Source of the DNA: Flexithrix dorotheae DSM 6795
GTDB taxonomy: Bacteria; Bacteroidota; Bacteroidia; Cytophagales; Flammeovirgaceae
Assembly: GCF_000379765.1 (NCBI RefSeq)
Contig: NZ_KB903437.1
Span: forward strand, 101,794 to 165,793
Length of the DNA stretch: 64,000 nucleotides
Direction of reading: 5' to 3'
In this document: positions 17,136 to 25,652 of the stretch, piece by piece
How positions within the stretch are numbered: position 1 is the first letter of the stretch
How the letters are laid out: every line of letters begins with the position of its first letter
Position numbers and translations under genes: made by a program
The notes under the pieces: generated by a model
What the model saw: only the letters and a program-made list of their open reading frames with translations
Told to the model about the DNA's origin: nothing
Database searches by the model: none

Positions 17136-19167
17136 TAATTAAGTAGATCAATAAACAAATAAAACCAAATAAAGTCCAGGCAAAATAGGACTGGACTTTT
17201 CCTCCCTGAAAAGATCGGGTTAAGTTTCCGGTTTTTCCGGAAACCATTACCATAAAATTTACAAAGCCATCTACAATATATTTATCTACCCAGGCTATGA
17301 TGTGGGCAAAAATCACATTGAATAAAGCAAGTTTATTTACAATTCCATCGATAATAGAAAGATCGAAAGTTTTCAGTTTTTCAGCAATCAGAATGCTGTT
17401 TTTCACCAATACCCTTTCATAGAAACTATCCATATACCAGAAGTTCAGGGATAATTTATAAGCAAAAGAAGATTTGGGAAACAGCGATTGTTTTAAGTTG
17501 TAAAGCACTCTATTTCCATACACCAGCCAGGCAAGTCCAAGGCCGGAAATGGCTAGTGAAGCAGAAATTACTTCTACCAATAATTTTTGACTATGGTCAA
17601 TGACTAAGTTTCCTTTAAAGGTAGCCAGCAACCATCCATTTTCCCCATCAAACGGATTAAGAGAAAATACAAACCCTATGGATAAAAAACCTAAAATCAC
17701 TAAGGGTAATTTCATTTCCCAGGAAATATCCTGAATATAATTTCCGGCATCTTTTATTTTATCTTCCAAATTGAATTCACCAAAGAATACCATGATCAAT
17801 TGCCTTCCAACATAAAAGGCGGTGAATAAAGCAGATAAAAATCCGAAAAGCGGAATCAGGTAGGCTGCCCCACCATATTCACTGGCAAAACTATAAGCCC
17901 CAACCAGAATCGCATCCTTTGAAAGAAATCCTGAAAATAAAGGCAAGCCTGCTAATGCCATAGCTGAAAATAAATAAGCGATAAAAACCACAGGTATCTT
18001 TTTACGCAAACCACCCATATTCCTCATATCCTGTGGATCGAAATGTGCTTTGGTGTCGTGCTCCACCTGATGCATCACATGGATTATCGCTCCAGCGGAT
18101 AAAAACAAACAGGCTTTAAAAAAAGCATGAGTAACTAAATGAAATAAAGATGCCCCAACAGTGCCTACTCCAATGCCCATCACCATATATCCCAGTTGGG
18201 AAATGGTGGAAAAAGCCAGTACTGCTTTAATATCATTTTGGGAAAGCGCTGCATAGGCAGCCATAAATGCAGTGATTGTCCCTATAGCGGCAATCACAAT
18301 TTGTACTTCTGGTGTAAAAATGAAAGCAATTCTTGCCAGCATATAAACACCGGCAGCTACCATAGTAGCTGCGTGAATTAAAGCTGAAACCGGAGTGGGT
18401 CCTTCCATAGCATCAGGCAACCATACGGACAAAGGAAACTGAGCAGACTTTCCAATTGCTCCGCAAAACAATCCCATCCCGGCAAGGCTGATGAGTAAGT
18501 ACTGGCTGGCAAAGTCAACAGCATATACCCCGGAAAAATGTTTAGAAGCGATTATACCTAAATCGGTATTTTGAAATAAAGCAAATAATGACAAAATCCC
18601 TACTAAAAAACCTGCATCCCCTATTCTATTCACTAAAAACGCTTTTTTACTTGCTTTTAAGGCAGCAGGCTTTTCCTGCCAGAAGCCAATTAATAGATAA
18701 GAAGATACCCCAACTAATTCCCAGAAAATATAGATGAATATGATGTTGTTGGTAAGGATTATTCCCAACATGGAAAAAGTAAAGAGACCGAGGTAGGCAA
18801 AATACCTTGGAAAATTTTTATCCCCTTTCATATACACCAGGGAGAATAAATGCACCAAACCAGAGACCAGAGTAACTACCACCAACATAATTGCAGCCAG
18901 TTTATCAATATTGATTCCGATAACAAAGGCGTTTGTCTGATGGGAAAACCATTCGAAGTGGGTAAGTGTACTGCCCTGATTCAGCCAAACCTGATAAAAA
19001 ACATAAAGGGAAAGCAATGCGGAAAAAGCCAATACAGCTGTAGCCAAAATACCAGATTTTTTTTCCAGTTTCTTCCCAAAAAAAATCAGGAGTAAAAATG
19101 AAAAAAGTGGCATTAGGGTAATTCCCGTTGCGATTATAGCAATATCGTTTGTTTGAGCTCCTTCCAA
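17128..19167 (-). CDS. nuoL: NADH-quinone oxidoreductase subunit L
   Basis: A 679-residue NuoL, the distal antiporter-like subunit with the long lateral helix. Motifs: IFYIFWELVGVSSYLLIGFW-type segment near residue 145-165 (here IFIYIFWELVGVSSYLLIG), KSAQFPLSVWLPDAMEGPTP around 240-260 and KAVLAFSTISQLGYM near 315. The reading frame after the nuoK stop contains no ATG before residue 19, which would cut the first helix, so the start is most likely TTG at 19165-19167. It lies 18 nt after nuoK and overlaps nuoM by 8 nt. Confidence 0.94.
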   Translation of the reverse strand: MEGAQTNDIAIIATGITLMPLFSFLLLIFFGKKLEKKSGILATAVLAFSALLSLYVFYQVWLNQGSTLTHFEWFSHQTNAFVIGINIDKLAAIMLVVVTLVSGLVHLFSLVYMKGDKNFPRYFAYLGLFTFSMLGIILTNNIIFIYIFWELVGVSSYLLIGFWQEKPAALKASKKAFLVNRIGDAGFLVGILSLFALFQNTDLGIIASKHFSGVYAVDFASQYLLISLAGMGLFCGAIGKSAQFPLSVWLPDAMEGPTPVSALIHAATMVAAGVYMLARIAFIFTPEVQIVIAAIGTITAFMAAYAALSQNDIKAVLAFSTISQLGYMVMGIGVGTVGASLFHLVTHAFFKACLFLSAGAIIHVMHQVEHDTKAHFDPQDMRNMGGLRKKIPVVFIAYLFSAMALAGLPLFSGFLSKDAILVGAYSFASEYGGAAYLIPLFGFLSALFTAFYVGRQLIMVFFGEFNLEDKIKDAGNYIQDISWEMKLPLVILGFLSIGFVFSLNPFDGENGWLLATFKGNLVIDHSQKLLVEVISASLAISGLGLAWLVYGNRVLYNLKQSLFPKSSFAYKLSLNFWYMDSFYERVLVKNSILIAEKLKTFDLSIIDGIVNKLALFNVIFAHIIAWVDKYIVDGFVNFMVMVSGKTGNLTRSFQGGKVQSYFAWTLFGFICLLIYLINE

Positions 19168-19185
19168 GTCAGGGTTTAAGTAAAT

Positions 19186-19503
19186 TTATCCTTTTAGTTC
19201 CTTAATATCATCCAGATCAGCTGATTGGAAAAAATGGTAAACCTTTAAAATAATGGCGAGCCCCACAGCCGCTTCGGCTGCAGCAATTACAATGACAAAT
19301 AACGAAAACATTTGTCCCTGAATTAATTGGGCATCGTATTGTGAAAAGGCTACAAGGTTAAGATTGGCGGCATTAAGCATTAATTCTATACCCATAAGGA
19401 CAACAATTGCATTTTTTTTAACCAAAACAACCGTTAATCCAATGCAAAATAATGCGCCACTTATGTATAAAAAATGCTCAATGGGAATCATGTTTCCAGC
19501 CAA
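19186..19503 (-). CDS. nuoK: NADH-quinone oxidoreductase subunit K
   Basis: A 105-residue three-helix subunit (helices near 8-26, 31-54 and 65-88). The conserved glutamates that carry protons are in VLMGIELMLNAANLNLVAF and in AAAEAAVGLAIIL. It is the first gene of a four-gene nuoKLMN unit: the next gene upstream (19734-20756, same strand) is unrelated, and no nuoA-J is in the window. A -7-like element lies 40 nt upstream of the start. Confidence 0.95.
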   Translation of the reverse strand: MAGNMIPIEHFLYISGALFCIGLTVVLVKKNAIVVLMGIELMLNAANLNLVAFSQYDAQLIQGQMFSLFVIVIAAAEAAVGLAIILKVYHFFQSADLDDIKELKG

Positions 19504-19542
19504 ATTTATTTTCGTTTTTCAGTATTTTCCTGAAAAATTGCA

Positions 19543-19550
19543 CAAATATA
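19543..19550 (-). promoter_or_regulatory. Possible Bacteroidota-type promoter (-7 box) for nuoKLMN
   Basis: CAAATATA on the plus strand reads TATATTTG on the minus strand, a full match to TAnnTTTG, 40 nt before the nuoK ATG. No good TTTG is found at the -33 position, so this is only suggestive. Confidence 0.35.
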
Positions 19551-19733
19551 GCTGTTTAAATGATATTTCGCAGGTAAGTAACTGAATTCCATTCTGGATA
19601 AAACTAATTAGATATACAATGGCTCATTATCAAACATTTAAGTCAATTTTTAACCTATAATTGTTTTGCCCAAAACCCGGATCAAAATAATTTGAAGAGG
19701 ATATCATTCAGGTACTTTTACAATCAAGTGAGA

Positions 19734-20756
19734 TTATTTGATAAACAACAGGCTTAGGCTTGTCTCCAGAATTTCTCCCATGTTTTTACATTTCAAAAAT
19801 GTATTAAATTTATAATGATTGGCAAGATCGTTTTTAAGTATATTTATGTTATCCGAAGTGGATAATGTATCTGCTTTCATGGCTCTGAGCAAACTACTTA
19901 TCTTGTGTTCAGAAGTTTTGAGTCTGTTCCCCATCATGGATCTTTCTTCCTTTTGGTATTGAATCACCGTCTCAGGAATCATGGCCTCAATTCCCATTTT
20001 GATAATGGGATTATTTTGCTTGAAATATTGGGGTAAATAAATAGACTTTCTGCCTTCATAGGATTGTTGGTCAAAATCAATAGCCCTCAATTTGAAGTCG
20101 GTTTCTTCAAAATCAGGGGTTACTACTACTACATAATTACTGGAATGCATATCCCCCAATAGCCGAACAAAACACCTTTCATTAAATTTGACAAACTCCT
20201 TCCCCATCCTGATTTTATTAATTTTCGGATCGTCAAGATATTCCTTAATAAACTGATCTCCTGGTAAGCCAGAAATGTGCTCTTCAATTAGAGTTTGTTC
20301 GTGCACCAGATAACTGATTCTGTTTGGGGAAAGGATATCTTCCAGTTCCAATCCATACACCCTGGAAGCATCCGCCTGCTTAATGTAGAAATAATCGAAA
20401 TTGTCATTTAATTTATTGACTACCCTCACCCTGAATGGTTGAGTGTTTCCGTAAGTGCAAATATCAACACGCTCTATGTATAAATGCTTCATTACAGAAG
20501 TATCTCCACTTGCTTTTAGGATCGCATAGATTTTTTTTAAGTCGAGATATATTATTTCCCGATCAGAGTGGGAATAAATAACTGTTTTCCAGAGTGTATC
20601 TTCTCCCAGGTGGTCATAAAGGGGAATGGCACTTTCAAATCTGGTTAAATCTTTATAATGGATGGGAATTTCCAAATACCTGTTGTAGCGTAAAAGGAAC
20701 TGAGTAAGCCCAGCAGAAATTTTATAAGTTATTTTCTTTTTTTTGATAATAGCCAT
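19734..20756 (-). CDS. Unknown protein with protein-kinase-like fold motifs
   Basis: A 340-residue soluble protein. I place the start at the ATG of MAIIKKKKITYKIS (20754-20756); an in-frame ATG at 20783 adds nine residues. Two motifs stand out: LLGDMHSSNYVV (Asp202, His204, Asn207) and, 20 residues later, RAIDFDQ (Asp227, Asp229). Their order and spacing resemble the catalytic loop and metal-binding DFD/DFG segments of kinase-like enzymes such as aminoglycoside phosphotransferases and HipA. A Lys-containing beta sheet (FYIKQAD) lies upstream. I do not recognise the family. No signal or membrane segment. It is upstream of nuoK on the same strand with a 230-nt gap, so probably separate. Confidence 0.6.
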   Translation of the reverse strand: MAIIKKKKITYKISAGLTQFLLRYNRYLEIPIHYKDLTRFESAIPLYDHLGEDTLWKTVIYSHSDREIIYLDLKKIYAILKASGDTSVMKHLYIERVDICTYGNTQPFRVRVVNKLNDNFDYFYIKQADASRVYGLELEDILSPNRISYLVHEQTLIEEHISGLPGDQFIKEYLDDPKINKIRMGKEFVKFNERCFVRLLGDMHSSNYVVVVTPDFEETDFKLRAIDFDQQSYEGRKSIYLPQYFKQNNPIIKMGIEAMIPETVIQYQKEERSMMGNRLKTSEHKISSLLRAMKADTLSTSDNINILKNDLANHYKFNTFLKCKNMGEILETSLSLLFIK

Positions 20757-20848
20757 AACCTGATATTTGCTACAATTAGGCAAGCCTGATTCGCTTCCAT
20801 ACTATTATTACATTTTCGGAAATTGAGTAAATCTATAGCTTTTAATTT

Positions 20849-20914
20849 CCTCCCCCTTTCCCCCTCCAAAGGGGGAAAATAGACTTTTCCCTTCTGGAGG
20901 GGATACAGGGGAGG
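20849..20914. repeat. Imperfect GC-rich inverted repeat (REP-like)
   Basis: Two ~30-nt arms face each other: CCTCCCCCTTTCCCCCTCC (from 20849) followed by AAAGGGGGAAAA, and TTTTCCCTTCTGGAGGGG to GGGGAGG (20885-20914). Each arm itself can fold because CCCCCTCC...GGGGG is self-complementary. It stands out in AT-rich DNA between divergent genes, so it is more likely a dispersed palindromic repeat than a terminator. Confidence 0.6.
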
Positions 20915-21211
20915 TTTTTGGGTTACTATTATAATCTGTCCAAGATCAATTCTTGACAGAAAAGCGTAGAAATGTCAATTTTGCCCTTTAGTATGATTCG
21001 CCTCTTTGAAACCTTTAATTTATTTGATAAAATTAAATATTATATTTCAATAAGTACCACTACTTTCTAAAATGAGTATTTTCATCTTATAATCAAATGG
21101 TTATGGTATTAATTAGATATATTTATTTCCGATTGATTACAAAGGAAAGGATATATTCCGGATAGATATTTAGAAAATTTGGCAATTCACCCGCTAACCA
21201 ATTTTTTATTA

Positions 21212-22267
21212 ATGATAGATTTTAAGAATACTGAAATTGAACAACTGGCCGTACATTATGTAGGAAATCCTGCACAAGACCAACCTTTGAAACTATCAAA
21301 TGAACCCTTGAGGTTTTCTGATGATATGGTTTACAATCTGTTGATCAATTATTTTTTTAAACCTTTCAAATCAGAAGAAGTTTACCAGTTTCATCATGAT
21401 GATGACATTAGCCTGAATGAAGTTTTTGCTTCCTGTTATGCGATTTTTTCCAACCAGGAAAAGTTCTTTGAGCAATCCAGAATAATTGCGGATATTTTAT
21501 ATAGAAGTACTGATCATCCGCAGGTAAAAAGTGGAGAGATGTTTATAGCTTATTTTTCAGGTACACAACTGGAAGGGGAAGAAATTGATGCCATCGGAAT
21601 ATTTAAAGCTGAAAATAAAGACACCATCCTCAAGGTTTTCCCGGAAGAAAATGGATTTGGAATAGATCACGAAGAGGGAATTAATATAAATAAGCTGGAT
21701 AAGGGTTGTATAGTCTTTAACTTGGAAGCTGAAACCGGGTATAAAGTAGCTATCGTGGATAATTTGAAAACAAATGGGGAAGCCATATATTGGAAAAAAG
21801 ATTTCCTGGGACTTCTGCACAAAGAAAACAATTTTACCCATACTCAAAGTTATCTGCAGTTGTGTAAAGGATTTTTTGAAGAAGTTTATAATGAGGAAAA
21901 TGGTGTGGACAAGTCAGCACAAATTATGAAGATAAACCAATCAAAAAATTACTTTAAAGATGCCAATACATTTAAAGAAGAGGTTTTTGAACAGGAAGTG
22001 ATGCAGGAACAGGAAATTATTGAAGCATTTAAAGATTATAAGGAGTCGTATCAGGAAACTGAAGAATTTAAATTACCCGACAAAGATCAATTTCAAATTT
22101 CCAAACAGGCAGTTAAGTCCCAGCAAAAATTTTTCAAAAGTATTTTAAAACTTGATAAAAATTTCCATGTATATATTCATGGCGGAAGGGATTTAATAGA
22201 AAGAGGTTTTGATGACCACAAGAAAATGAAATATTATAAAATCTATTTTAATGAATTGTTACCATAA
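21212..22267 (+). CDS. Nucleoid-associated protein, NdpA/YejK family
   Basis: A 351-residue soluble protein matching the 37-kDa nucleoid-associated family (PF04245). The N-terminus IEQLAVHYVGNPAQDQPLKL and the central SGEMFIAYFSG, DAIGIFKAENKD and NINKLDKGCIVFN segments are typical; the family is best known from E. coli YejK. I use the ATG at 21212 (MIDFKNTE); an upstream TTG at 21179 only adds a non-conserved tail. It is probably transcribed alone: a divergent 450-nt region lies upstream and the convergent TPR gene ends 17 nt downstream. A DNA-bound role in the nucleoid is expected from the family, not shown here. Confidence 0.85.
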   Translation: MIDFKNTEIEQLAVHYVGNPAQDQPLKLSNEPLRFSDDMVYNLLINYFFKPFKSEEVYQFHHDDDISLNEVFASCYAIFSNQEKFFEQSRIIADILYRSTDHPQVKSGEMFIAYFSGTQLEGEEIDAIGIFKAENKDTILKVFPEENGFGIDHEEGININKLDKGCIVFNLEAETGYKVAIVDNLKTNGEAIYWKKDFLGLLHKENNFTHTQSYLQLCKGFFEEVYNEENGVDKSAQIMKINQSKNYFKDANTFKEEVFEQEVMQEQEIIEAFKDYKESYQETEEFKLPDKDQFQISKQAVKSQQKFFKSILKLDKNFHVYIHGGRDLIERGFDDHKKMKYYKIYFNELLP

Positions 22268-22284
22268 TTAAAAGTTAGGAATTA

Positions 22285-23589
22285 TTACTGGTTACACAAT
22301 GCCGCAAGAGGCTTTTTAGCCTGAGAAAAACCCAGCGAAAGAGACTTTTTCAAATCCTCACAACTCAGATTCTGATTTTTTAAGGAGTGGTAAGTTAATC
22401 CTCTGTTATAATAATAAGTAGCATTTCCCGGGTCATAGCCAATAGCCGAACTAAAATCAGTTAGTGCATTATTAAAGTCCTTCAGTTTATAATAGGTTCC
22501 TCCCCTGCTGGCATAAACTTTGGCCCAGGAAGGATCAAGCCGGAGAGCTTTGGTAAAATCCGCTACTGCTTTATTATATTTTTCTAATTTTTGGTGAGCC
22601 AATCCCCTATTGTAATAAGCTTCAATATTTGTATTATCCAGGCTAATGGCTTTGGTAAAATCTTCTAAAGCTCCCAGATAATCTTCATTTTCATATTTGG
22701 CATACCCACGATTGATATACGCTGAAGGAAAAGCTGTTTCACTATCAATGGCATTGTCCAGCATTTTGATAGCGTTTGAATTATTTTTTCCTATAAGTGC
22801 CATATTATATAAAGCCAGGCTGTTTTCCGGATCAATTTCCAGGGCTTTGTAAAAATCCTGAATTGCCAAATTTTCTTTATTAAACTTTTGATAGGCAATT
22901 CCACGGTTAACATAAAAATCAGAATTTCCGGGATCAAGCTCCAGGGCCCTGGAAAAATCTTCAATTGCTCCGTCCCTGTAATTTATTTTCATTTTGGCCT
23001 GCCCGAGATAATTAAATATTTGAGCATCCTGAGTACCTAAAGTCATAATGGAACTAAAACCATTGGCAGAATCACCTCCGAAGTCCCCGCTTTTAAAATA
23101 AACTGCATTTGTTTCATTATCGGGAGTATGAAGAAGCATCTCAAAATCTTCAATTGCAAGCGGGTAATTCTCTAATTGGAAATGAGAAATAGCCCTTCCA
23201 AATAAGGCCTCTTTGGTATAGCCATTCCAACCAAACGGCATATTTTTTAAAACCACATTGTAATCTTTCACTGCGCTGACATAATCCTCCAAACCTTCAA
23301 AGCAGGACGCTCTCATATAATATAGGTTTTTGTTGTTGGCATTTTTCTCTAATGCCATATTGATGAGGGGAAGAGCGGATAAAAATTCCCCTTTATCTAT
23401 AAATTTTTCAGCATTTCTGGTAAGCTTCTCTACCTGTTTCTGATTGGAAATTTTGGTGAGTGGATAATAGTTTTCCTGGGTGTTGGTGCTATTATTTTGA
23501 GCTATTGCCGAAAAAAATAATGAACCAAAAAAGAATAGAAGTGTTAATAACTTAACGTTGTAACAAAAGGATTTATAACAAGAATTCAT
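22285..23589 (-). CDS. Secreted tetratricopeptide-repeat protein
   Basis: A 434-residue protein with a signal peptide (hydrophobic core LLTLLFFFGSLFFSAIAQ, ending near residue 30) followed by about ten TPR units. Repeats are easily seen by the recurring AIEDFSRALELDPGNSDFY, AVADFTKALRLDP and ALTDFSSAIGYDPGNATYY patterns. TPR arrays bind other proteins; in the periplasm of Bacteroidota many act as scaffolds without known partner. It ends in SLSLGFSQAKKPLAALCNQ, a common tail of these proteins. It is divergent from the small membrane gene at 23782. Confidence 0.88.
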   Translation of the reverse strand: MNSCYKSFCYNVKLLTLLFFFGSLFFSAIAQNNSTNTQENYYPLTKISNQKQVEKLTRNAEKFIDKGEFLSALPLINMALEKNANNKNLYYMRASCFEGLEDYVSAVKDYNVVLKNMPFGWNGYTKEALFGRAISHFQLENYPLAIEDFEMLLHTPDNETNAVYFKSGDFGGDSANGFSSIMTLGTQDAQIFNYLGQAKMKINYRDGAIEDFSRALELDPGNSDFYVNRGIAYQKFNKENLAIQDFYKALEIDPENSLALYNMALIGKNNSNAIKMLDNAIDSETAFPSAYINRGYAKYENEDYLGALEDFTKAISLDNTNIEAYYNRGLAHQKLEKYNKAVADFTKALRLDPSWAKVYASRGGTYYKLKDFNNALTDFSSAIGYDPGNATYYYNRGLTYHSLKNQNLSCEDLKKSLSLGFSQAKKPLAALCNQ

Positions 23590-23781
23590 TGTAACTAAAT
23601 TGATTAATTAACAAGGAAGTTTGTAGCGTTTGGTAGATTTAGATTAGAGTGGTTTAACCAAATTTAACTTTTGTAAATTTACTATCCTAAAATATTGGTA
23701 TTTTTTGTGTTATTGTATATTTTAGAAACAAAATTTTGGGAAACAAACTCAAACTTCACCTAATACTTAAATTACTAAAAA

Positions 23782-23976
23782 ATGGAATCATTAATTATTT
23801 GGGCTGTTATATTTATCTTAGGATTTTTATTTACCACCCTACTTTATATTTTCTTTACAAAAAGGGCTATTCCTAATCCTGAAGAAATGGAAGGGTTTAT
23901 CAATGCCACCAGGGGAAAATTTCAATCACCTGAAGAAGCTTTTTATGTAATGAAATCGGATGAAAGAGTAGCATAA
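23782..23976 (+). CDS. Small single-pass membrane protein
   Basis: A 64-residue protein with one transmembrane helix (residues 3-26) and a short cytoplasmic-looking tail with PNPEEMEGFINATRGKFQSPEEAFYVMK. The tail is well composed and its ATG is preceded by an A-rich leader, so I consider it a true gene. Unknown function. It precedes the first SGNH hydrolase gene by 160 nt. Confidence 0.55.
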   Translation: MESLIIWAVIFILGFLFTTLLYIFFTKRAIPNPEEMEGFINATRGKFQSPEEAFYVMKSDERVA

Positions 23977-24138
23977 CTCCATATAGTTTTTAGAGAAGTT
24001 TGCTAAGTTTCATTTCTTGTTTAATTTCGTTGGTTTTAAATTGCAATAAGTATTCTTATTTCACTTTGAAGAAATAAAAATACATCCTAACGTTCATAGG
24101 GTAACTTTTAGAATTCAGGATTTTTTTACCTGTTTAGA

Positions 24139-25605
24139 ATGATAAAGCCAACAAGACTTATTTCAATTCTTATTTATGTAGGTGCAATGTCTGGTTTGAT
24201 AATGTTATTATCACCAGGGAATATTGTCCTTACTTCAGATTTTAGTTTTAAAATTCCCACTTTTAAGGATGTTTTTGCTTCTCCACAACCAAGTGTGGAT
24301 ATATCCGGTATAATTGCGCTGGATGAACAACTGGATAGTTTAGACAAAACCGCTGAGGTTTCAGAAGATACTATTCAGGTCAATTCACTTTCCTTTGGCA
24401 CCAATACTGAAGAAAAACTAAGAGATTTTAAAAATCCAATTATTTTTCCCCCCGGAAAAGAAAATGCGCTGGACAATTTCTTTTCTACCTTAAAAAGGCT
24501 TTCTAGTGAAAATGAACTTATCAGAATTGTACATTATGGTGATTCCCAGTTAGAAGGAGACAGAATAAGTGATTATCTGAGAGATCGGTTTCAAAAGCGA
24601 TTTGGTGGCTGTGGCGTAGGGTTAGTTCCCATTATCCCGGTAAATGATATCAGTGGGACTTTCAAACAAACTGCCAGCGAAAACTGGGTAAGATATGCCT
24701 CATTTGGAGCAGAAAGAAAGCAACCTCAGCATAAAAATTATGGATTATTAGGCCATTATTTTTCTCTGTATGATCATGAACACAAACCAAGTGGTCCTTT
24801 TTCAGGTTGGGCCGAATTCTCCCGTTATAGAAGAACATATAGAAGGTTTAATGTAGTAGAGGAAGCCAAAATAATATATCGAAATAAAAGAAGTCCCATA
24901 ACTCTCAAATATAAATTAAACAATCATGACGGGCAGGTAGAACTTCCTCCTAATCAGGATCTTGGTATTAAAACCATAAAAATGAATGGTGATTTTATTA
25001 AGGCTTATATGGAGTTTAAAAGTGGTGGTGCTCCCGATATTTATGGAGTAGCATTTGATTGCCAAAGAGGAATTGCTCTCGATAACGTTCCTATGAGAGG
25101 AAGCTCCGGTACAGAATTTACTCAAATCAGTAAAAACTTTTTCCGAGAACAGGTAGAAAAACTGAATGTAAAATTTATGATCGTGCAGTATGGGGTAAAT
25201 GTAATTCCTAATGTTCGTGATGATTATAATTACTATGAATATTCACTTTCCAAACAATTAAAATATTTAAAATCTCTTGATCCCGAATTGGATATATTGG
25301 TTGTAGGAGTTTCCGATATGTCCTGGAAAAACGGAACTGTTTATGAAAGCTACCCTAATGTAGAATTAGTAAGGGAAGCCCAAAAAAGAGCTGCATTTAA
25401 AGCTGGTTGTGCTTTTTGGGATTTATATTCCGCTATGGGAGGAAAAAATTCCATGATTAGCTGGGTAAATGCGGAACCACCGCTGGCCTCCAAAGATTAC
25501 ACTCATTTTACCACCAGAGGGGCAAGGTTGGTAGGGGAAATGCTTTATAATGAAATAATGCAAGAGTACGAAAGTTATAAAAAACGAATGAGGAACACAC
25601 AGTAA
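24139..25605 (+). CDS. SGNH/GDSL-like hydrolase family protein, membrane anchored
   Basis: A 488-residue protein with an N-terminal membrane anchor (about residues 8-32). The hydrolase core starts with RIVHYGDSQLEGDRISDYL around residue 130 (GDS block with the nucleophile serine), has VQYGVNVIPN as the GxN block, and ends with KDYTHFTTRGARLVGEML, where DxxH supplies Asp and His. The inserted ~150-residue beta-rich stretch between blocks is typical of the large Bacteroidota SGNH proteins that may esterify or de-esterify polysaccharides. It should face the periplasm. A second SGNH gene follows 47 nt later, so they are likely one operon. Confidence 0.82.
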   Translation: MIKPTRLISILIYVGAMSGLIMLLSPGNIVLTSDFSFKIPTFKDVFASPQPSVDISGIIALDEQLDSLDKTAEVSEDTIQVNSLSFGTNTEEKLRDFKNPIIFPPGKENALDNFFSTLKRLSSENELIRIVHYGDSQLEGDRISDYLRDRFQKRFGGCGVGLVPIIPVNDISGTFKQTASENWVRYASFGAERKQPQHKNYGLLGHYFSLYDHEHKPSGPFSGWAEFSRYRRTYRRFNVVEEAKIIYRNKRSPITLKYKLNNHDGQVELPPNQDLGIKTIKMNGDFIKAYMEFKSGGAPDIYGVAFDCQRGIALDNVPMRGSSGTEFTQISKNFFREQVEKLNVKFMIVQYGVNVIPNVRDDYNYYEYSLSKQLKYLKSLDPELDILVVGVSDMSWKNGTVYESYPNVELVREAQKRAAFKAGCAFWDLYSAMGGKNSMISWVNAEPPLASKDYTHFTTRGARLVGEMLYNEIMQEYESYKKRMRNTQ

Positions 25606-25652
25606 TTCCTTATTGTTTTTCAATGAATTGTGAATTGACTAAATAGTAATCA

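Noticed and set aside
21179..21211. TTG start of the NdpA-type gene
   Set aside because: A conserved-looking ATG at 21212 fits the family's N-terminus; the extra 11 residues have no similarity to it.
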